Shown: positions 59,771 through 64,000 of the stretch, piece after piece
Numbering within the stretch: position 1 is the first letter of the stretch
How the letters are laid out: each line of letters begins with the position of its first letter
From: Bradyrhizobium sp. U87765 SZCCT0048
GTDB lineage: Bacteria > Pseudomonadota > Alphaproteobacteria > Rhizobiales > Xanthobacteraceae
DNA: 64,000 bases
Reading direction: 5' to 3'
Assembly (NCBI RefSeq): GCF_018131225.1
Contig: NZ_JAFCMM010000001.1
Coordinates: 2,852,001 to 2,916,000 of the forward strand
Notes under the pieces: model-generated
The model's input: only the letters and a program-made list of their open reading frames with translations
The model's database searches: none
Told to the model about the DNA's origin: nothing
Position numbers and translations under genes: made by a program

Positions 59771-59940
59771 AGCGCGCGTGTTCCAGTCACAGAATATTAA
59801 GGAACCGCAAAATGGAACCAGAGAGATCGGGCTCCCACCGAGTTGGTAGCGTAGCGCCGCCAGCGCGACTGATGATCACATCTCGCCGTGGGATCCCGCG
59901 TGCGCAGCACGCGATCGCAACCACACTGCTGCAATGACAA

Positions 59941-59964
59941 ACGGCGCCCCTTTCGGAGCGCCGT
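59941..59964 (-). terminator. hairpin after the dihydroxyacetone kinase gene
   Basis: ACGGCGC (59941-59947) pairs with GCGCCGT (59958-59964); on the minus strand TTTG follows. Distance to the kinase stop is about 130 bases. Confidence 0.5.
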
Positions 59965-60093
59965 CGTGGATCACAAGGTCAACCGCGGACTGTCCTCTGA
60001 ACTTCCGACGAGTTTCTCGACGGCCGACGTACAACAATTCAGGTCGAAGGAAGTCTTGCCGCCGATACGAACAGCAATTTGTTCAGCGCCGCC

Positions 60094-61710
60094 TCAACAC
60101 AAGCTCTCGAACAATCTTGCAACGGCTTCTGCCCCGGGGTCCGCGTGCCCCTGCAGCTGTTCGGCGCCGATATAGGCTGACCGTCCAGCACCCGCCCTGG
60201 ACATGGTGGCCGTCAGGTTCGCCCCCTTTCTTGCCGCACGGGCTGCGTAAGTCGCCCCCTGCGGCAACGCATCAAGGGCGGGCAGCAGCGCATCGATCAT
60301 GGTTCTGTCGCCGGGTTGCGCGCCCCCCACCTCCTGCATTCTCGCGAGTCCAACCTTGAGTGCGCTCATCAGGCTGTGACCGTTTGACACCGCATCCCCC
60401 GCAGCAGCAAAGAAGATCGCGAGCAGGACCCCCGAAGAACCTCCCATGGTCTGACTGAGTTCCTGCCCCAGCGCACGATAGAGCTGTGTGTGATCCGACA
60501 GGGGAAGCTGGCCGATATTCTGGATCAGGGCGCTCGCTGCGCCGGCAAGAGTTGTGCCGGTATCGCCATCGCCTGCTCTGGCATCGAGCGCGTTGAGATC
60601 GGCCTCGGCGGCGATCAGCGCCTTGCAGCAGCGGATGAGAAATTCCTCGGTGGCCGGCTCAGCGGAAGGCGTTGGCCGCAGACGAGCCAGGCCATCGGGC
60701 AGCGGTACGATGCGAGGCGCCACGAAGGTCCTGAGCCCCGGCCAGGTCCGCAGTGGCGTTTCCGCGGTCAGCAGCTTTTCGTCCTCGGTGTTCAGCGAAT
60801 AGAGCGTCAGCGAAAAGCCGTGCATATCGAGGGCCGTCATCATCGCGGCAGGACCAACGATATGGGACACCGCGGGGCCGACGGCGGACCGTCGCAATTC
60901 TTCGGCCAGGATCGACATTTCGAGAGCGGTTGTGGAGCCGAGATTGTTCAGAAGCGCCGCATAGCTGTTGCCGCTCATTCTCGGGAGAAATCTTGCAACG
61001 GCATCAGCCATGGCCTGACGCGCACCAAGATAGGGAAATTTCGCGGCGCCAGCTTCCCCGTGAATACCAAGCCCCAGCTCGATCTCTCCCGACTGGATTC
61101 GATCTTCCCTGGGCGAACCGGGCACCGTGCAGGTGTCCAGTGACATCCCGATGCTCATGACACGGGAGGCCGCGCGACGCGCCGCTGCGGTCACCGCATC
61201 CAGGTCACCTCCACTCTCGGACACCGCTCCCGCCAGCTTGTGCACGAAGAGCGTTCCGGCGATGCCGCGAGGACGGCCGATATCCGGGATGGCAATATCA
61301 TCCTGGACAATCACCATTGTCACTTTCCTGCCCAGCGCGCGGGCCCGTTCGGCGGCGAGGCCGAAGTTCAGGCGATCGCCGGTGTAGTTCTTGACAATCA
61401 GGACACAGCCAGCGGCCCCCGTCACGGCCAGGATTCCCGACAACACCGCATCGACGGACGGAGACGCGAAAACATCGCCACAGACAGCCGCCGTCAGCAT
61501 GCCCGGGCCGACGAAGCCGGCATGTGCCGGTTCATGCCCCGATCCGCCGCCGGAGATCACGGCGACGCGGGAGTGATTCCAGTCCGACCGGGCGATCACG
61601 CGTATGAATGGATAGCCGTCCAGCCGGACAAGCTGGCCACCAGAAGCGGCAACCAGGCCGTCAAGGGCCTCCTGGACGATGTCTTCCCTGGCGTTGATGA
61701 ACTGCGCCAT
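60094..61710 (-). CDS. fused DhaK-DhaL ATP-dependent dihydroxyacetone kinase family protein
   Basis: A protein of 538 residues. The DhaK domain (about 1-330) has ISGGGSGHEPAHAGFVGPGMLTAAVCGDVFASP and the covalent-binding His in ELGLGIHGEAGA. The DhaL domain (about 350-538) has the ADP/Mg-binding ARAGDGDTGTTLA and MGGSSGVLLAIFF. The fused form uses ATP rather than PEP-PTS. The substrate could be dihydroxyacetone or another triose or ketose. ATG 61710 is the family start; an open frame of 48 residues upstream is not used. Downstream of an ABC transporter on the same strand. Confidence 0.92.
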   Translation of the reverse strand: MAQFINAREDIVQEALDGLVAASGGQLVRLDGYPFIRVIARSDWNHSRVAVISGGGSGHEPAHAGFVGPGMLTAAVCGDVFASPSVDAVLSGILAVTGAAGCVLIVKNYTGDRLNFGLAAERARALGRKVTMVIVQDDIAIPDIGRPRGIAGTLFVHKLAGAVSESGGDLDAVTAAARRAASRVMSIGMSLDTCTVPGSPREDRIQSGEIELGLGIHGEAGAAKFPYLGARQAMADAVARFLPRMSGNSYAALLNNLGSTTALEMSILAEELRRSAVGPAVSHIVGPAAMMTALDMHGFSLTLYSLNTEDEKLLTAETPLRTWPGLRTFVAPRIVPLPDGLARLRPTPSAEPATEEFLIRCCKALIAAEADLNALDARAGDGDTGTTLAGAASALIQNIGQLPLSDHTQLYRALGQELSQTMGGSSGVLLAIFFAAAGDAVSNGHSLMSALKVGLARMQEVGGAQPGDRTMIDALLPALDALPQGATYAARAARKGANLTATMSRAGAGRSAYIGAEQLQGHADPGAEAVARLFESLC

Positions 61711-61876
61711 GTCTGATTGCCTCTCTGCTTGGGGCATCAGGCCGAATGCGAGCCCTCGCCAGGCGGTAGAGATCAGTGCCCGGCGAGGCCTGCGCGGCCG
61801 ATACTGTGTCTGGCCCCTCATGTGACCGGGAGCGTGCCATGCTCCAGTCCACACGCCGCCAGTACCGCTGGTTTCG

Positions 61877-63040
61877 TTAGTTGATCACGTTGTTGTAGAA
61901 ATTCGCTTCGACATCAGCCATGTCGATCGCCGCGAGATCCTTCGGCAAAGGATACGCATCGGCGTCGGCATGAACCTTCGCCTTGTCGAAGTCGTTCGCG
62001 CCAGCGATGAATTCGTTGGTGACATAGCGGGTGGTCTCGATATCGATACGCGACTGGCCGATGGCCTTGAGCGTCTTGAAGAAGCTGTCCCAGGCCGGGA
62101 TGTTGTGCTCGCCCCACCCTGCGCGCGCCGCCATATTGCCCTTGAACGTGCGGTGAATCTGCATGAGGCTTTCCGTGCCTGCGCGCGGACCGTAGTTCGC
62201 CCTGGTCGTCGGCAACGCGTTGAAGACGACGTCTGCCGCGGCGCGCGGATTGCGGTCGGCGAATTCGCTGCCCATGGCCCATCCCTTCAGGTACTTCTTC
62301 AGCAAGACCAGCCGGTCGGAATCCCCCAGGTCCGACCTCCGTACGACCAGCGAATTCGACGGCAGCGGTGAACCGCGCATACCCAGCCAGGAGTCGAATT
62401 TGAGGCCCTTTGCACCGAGATCAGCCCTCAGGCCCTCCCAGGCGAGACAGGCATGCCCCTGTCCGCTGGCAAGCGCAGTGGTCCATGTCGGCCAACCGGC
62501 CTCGACATAGGTGATCTTCCCGGGATTGACGCCGACGGCGGCAAACATCGGGTCGCAGATCGACTGCCAGGCGGCCGATCCGAGAAGCACGGTCTTGCCT
62601 TCGAGCTGCTTCAGATCCTTGACGCCCTCGCCCTTGCGGAAGGCGACATTGAAGAGATCGAGACAGCCGCTGCCGAAGACCGAGACGAGATCCATCCCCG
62701 CATTGACAGCGAACGACAGGACGCCTGGCGAGGGAAAACCGATATCGGCCTGCTGCACTGCCAGGAATTTCACGACCGCGGTCCCGTCCGAGGGCCCCGG
62801 CTCCATATTGGTGTCGACCCCGAGGTCGCCGAAGTAGCCCATCTTCCTCGCCACCCAGTAGGGGTAGTCGTCCATCACCTCGATCGTGCCGCGCGGCGAA
62901 ATCCAGGTGAAGGGAGATTTGTAAGGTCTGGCCTCAGCCGTGCCCGGCGTCAGCAGCCCGCCGCCGAGAACGGTAGTGGTCACAAGGCCGCTGGCGCCGA
63001 CCTGCAGCAGCCGCCGACGTGTCATCATGTGGTGAGCCAT
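61877..63040 (-). CDS. ABC transporter substrate-binding protein, NitT/TauT type, Tat-exported
   Basis: A protein of 387 residues. The N-terminus TRRRLLQVGASGLVTTTVLGG is a Tat signal (RRRLL-type twin Arg). The mature part is a NMT1/THI5-like fold: YPYWVARKMGYFGDLGVDTNMEPG, VQQADIGFPSP, LEGKTVLLGSAAWQS and NSLVVRRSDLGD. Family members bind sulfonates, nitrate, aromatic carboxylates or pyrimidine precursors; no ligand is obvious. It lies directly after the permease gene. Confidence 0.9.
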   Translation of the reverse strand: MAHHMMTRRRLLQVGASGLVTTTVLGGGLLTPGTAEARPYKSPFTWISPRGTIEVMDDYPYWVARKMGYFGDLGVDTNMEPGPSDGTAVVKFLAVQQADIGFPSPGVLSFAVNAGMDLVSVFGSGCLDLFNVAFRKGEGVKDLKQLEGKTVLLGSAAWQSICDPMFAAVGVNPGKITYVEAGWPTWTTALASGQGHACLAWEGLRADLGAKGLKFDSWLGMRGSPLPSNSLVVRRSDLGDSDRLVLLKKYLKGWAMGSEFADRNPRAAADVVFNALPTTRANYGPRAGTESLMQIHRTFKGNMAARAGWGEHNIPAWDSFFKTLKAIGQSRIDIETTRYVTNEFIAGANDFDKAKVHADADAYPLPKDLAAIDMADVEANFYNNVIN

Positions 63041-63116
63041 GGGTCTTCTCCCTCGTTGGTTGGGCCGCGGTGTTCGTATTTCCCGGGTCGAGCGCGGCGC
63101 CTCCGCCCGTGTCTTG

Positions 63117-63929
63117 TCAGCTCTCCCAGCCGGCCAGTCGCTTTCCGAGCCAGAAAAAGAAGGCGTAGATCGTGATGCCGGTAACGGCGAGGACCACGAT
63201 GCAGGCAAAGAACTCCGGCATCCGCAGCGTTGAGGAATAGGTCGTCAGGCGGCTGCCAAGCCCGAACCCGCCGCCGGACATCTCGGCACCAACCGCGGTG
63301 ATCATGCCGAAGATCGCACCGATCATCAGGCCCACGATCACCATCGGCATGGCCATCGGAATGCGGATCTTGGTGAAGATCTGCAGGGCAGACGCTCCGC
63401 AGGATCGCGCCAGTGCAATCTTCATCGCGTCGACCCGCCGAAATCCGGTGGCTGCGTTAATCATCACCATTGGACCGGACGCGAGAGCAACGGCGATGAT
63501 CCGCGGCGTGAATCCGAAACCGAAGTTCAGGATCAGAAGCGGCACGAGTGCGAGCATCGGCGTGGTCACCAGCAGCAGGATGTAGGGCGTGATCACCTTT
63601 TCCACGAACGGAAATTGCGTGATGACTGCGGCGAGGAGCAACCCGATCGACGCTCCGATGGCGTAGCCCGCAAAAAGCTCGACCAGCGTGTAGGAATAGT
63701 GCTCGCAGATGGTCGCGATCTCCTGCGAGAAGAACACGCCGGCAATGGCCGATGGGGTCGGCAGGATGTATCGTGGCACTTCGAAGAGCCGCAGAAGCAG
63801 TTCTCCTCCGCCGATGACCAGCAGCGCCACCGCGATGATCCCCGCGACTTCCTTGCCTCCCTGCTCGCCGGGCCCACTGGCAATTCCCGTTGCGCCCGCG
63901 ATGCCTCCGGTCTGCGTTGTCTGGCTCAT
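63117..63929 (-). CDS. ABC transporter permease, NitT/TauT type
   Basis: A protein of 270 residues with six helices after a Gly-rich N-terminal tail. The EAA-like loop is GFRRVDAMKIALARSCGASALQIFTKIRIPMAMP, the family start is LLLRLFEVPRYILPTPSAIAG. It works with the substrate-binding protein encoded 76 bases downstream and an ATPase expected just upstream at the window edge. Confidence 0.93.
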   Translation of the reverse strand: MSQTTQTGGIAGATGIASGPGEQGGKEVAGIIAVALLVIGGGELLLRLFEVPRYILPTPSAIAGVFFSQEIATICEHYSYTLVELFAGYAIGASIGLLLAAVITQFPFVEKVITPYILLLVTTPMLALVPLLILNFGFGFTPRIIAVALASGPMVMINAATGFRRVDAMKIALARSCGASALQIFTKIRIPMAMPMVIVGLMIGAIFGMITAVGAEMSGGGFGLGSRLTTYSSTLRMPEFFACIVVLAVTGITIYAFFFWLGKRLAGWES

Positions 63930-63941
63930 GGTGGCGCCCCC

Positions 63942-64000
63942 CTATCTTGCCATGACGGCAGCTGGCATCGCCGGCCGCTGGTGCTGTATGTCGTGCTTGA
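63942..64000 (-). CDS. C-terminal end of an upstream gene, probably the ABC ATPase
   Basis: Reading in from the right edge gives KHDIQHQRPAMPAAVMAR then a TAG stop at 63944-63942, 12 bases before the permease ATG. The spacing and NitT/TauT gene order suggest the ATP-binding subunit, but the fragment is too short to show a domain. Confidence 0.35.
   Translation of the reverse strand, partial: KHDIQHQRPAMPAAVMAR

Larger units (their letters stand above)
59694..60093. other. gap between minC and the kinase gene
   Basis: Besides the CtrA site, it contains the hairpin ACGGCGC/GCGCCGT (59941-59964), probably the terminator of the kinase gene on the minus strand. No convincing gene was found in the rest. 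Confidence 0.5.

Noticed and set aside
1..64000. tRNA or rRNA genes, insertion sequences, phage genes or attachment sites
   Set aside because: Nothing resembling a transposase, integrase, terminal inverted repeats or a tRNA cloverleaf was found by reading.

Overview
The window reads as a chromosomal stretch from a GC-rich alphaproteobacterium, most likely a member of the Hyphomicrobiales close to Bradyrhizobium, Rhodopseudomonas or Afipia. Four things point there: an ornithine/lysine decarboxylase plus homospermidine synthase polyamine locus with a long structured leader, a membrane-bound ferritin (MbfA) behind an Irr-type palindrome, a BigR sulfur operon, and minCDE behind a perfect CtrA site. 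No rRNA, tRNA, insertion sequence, prophage or CRISPR array was seen. Most genes are ordinary core or accessory metabolism. These assignments come from reading the translations by eye, not from database searches.

Layout. 1-11.7 kb: the end of a TldD/PmbA protein, a DUF6101 protein, a divergent HxlR/carboxymuconolactone decarboxylase pair, NfeD-slipin, ferrochelatase, a DUF1007-nickel/cobalt exporter-like pair, a gamma-glutamyltransferase-like protein and an M3 peptidase. 11.7-17.9 kb: the polyamine locus (structured leader, decarboxylase, GNAT, Rnk, CDF zinc exporter, homospermidine synthase). 17.9-20 kb: an acetoacetate decarboxylase-like protein and MgtC. 20-25 kb: a zinc-uptake cluster on the minus strand behind a perfect Zur-type palindrome (small His-rich membrane protein, ZnuC, ZnuB, ZnuA, COG0523 GTPase, WD40-like protein). 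25-33 kb: CrcB, SodB, an exported enol-lactonase-like hydrolase with a divergent LysR, GNAT, MATE pump, DUF3095 and DUF2147.

33-40 kb: a three-gene 2-oxoacid:ferredoxin oxidoreductase operon (GltD-like ferredoxin reductase, KorA, KorB), flanked by two class III cyclase-like proteins, then a LysR regulator. 40-43 kb: mbfA, then a two-gene cassette made of an HtrA-like protein without its catalytic His and Ser and a LuxR-type regulator with a shortened receiver-like domain. 43-46.4 kb: a tightly overlapping BigR persulfide/thiosulfate operon. 46.4-57 kb: exported proteins, a MarR/isochorismatase divergent pair, an MFS-tautomerase-SDR run, LysR regulators and a low-complexity gap. 57-64 kb: minCDE, a fused dihydroxyacetone kinase and the end of a NitT/TauT-type ABC transporter.

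The strongest candidates for something little described are the pseudo-protease/pseudo-receiver pair (41.5-42.9 kb), the translationally coupled His-rich small protein and WD40 protein at the two ends of the zinc cluster, the KorAB-GltD-like module between two cyclase-fold proteins, and a hairpin cluster at 14.26-14.51 kb inside the polyamine locus.
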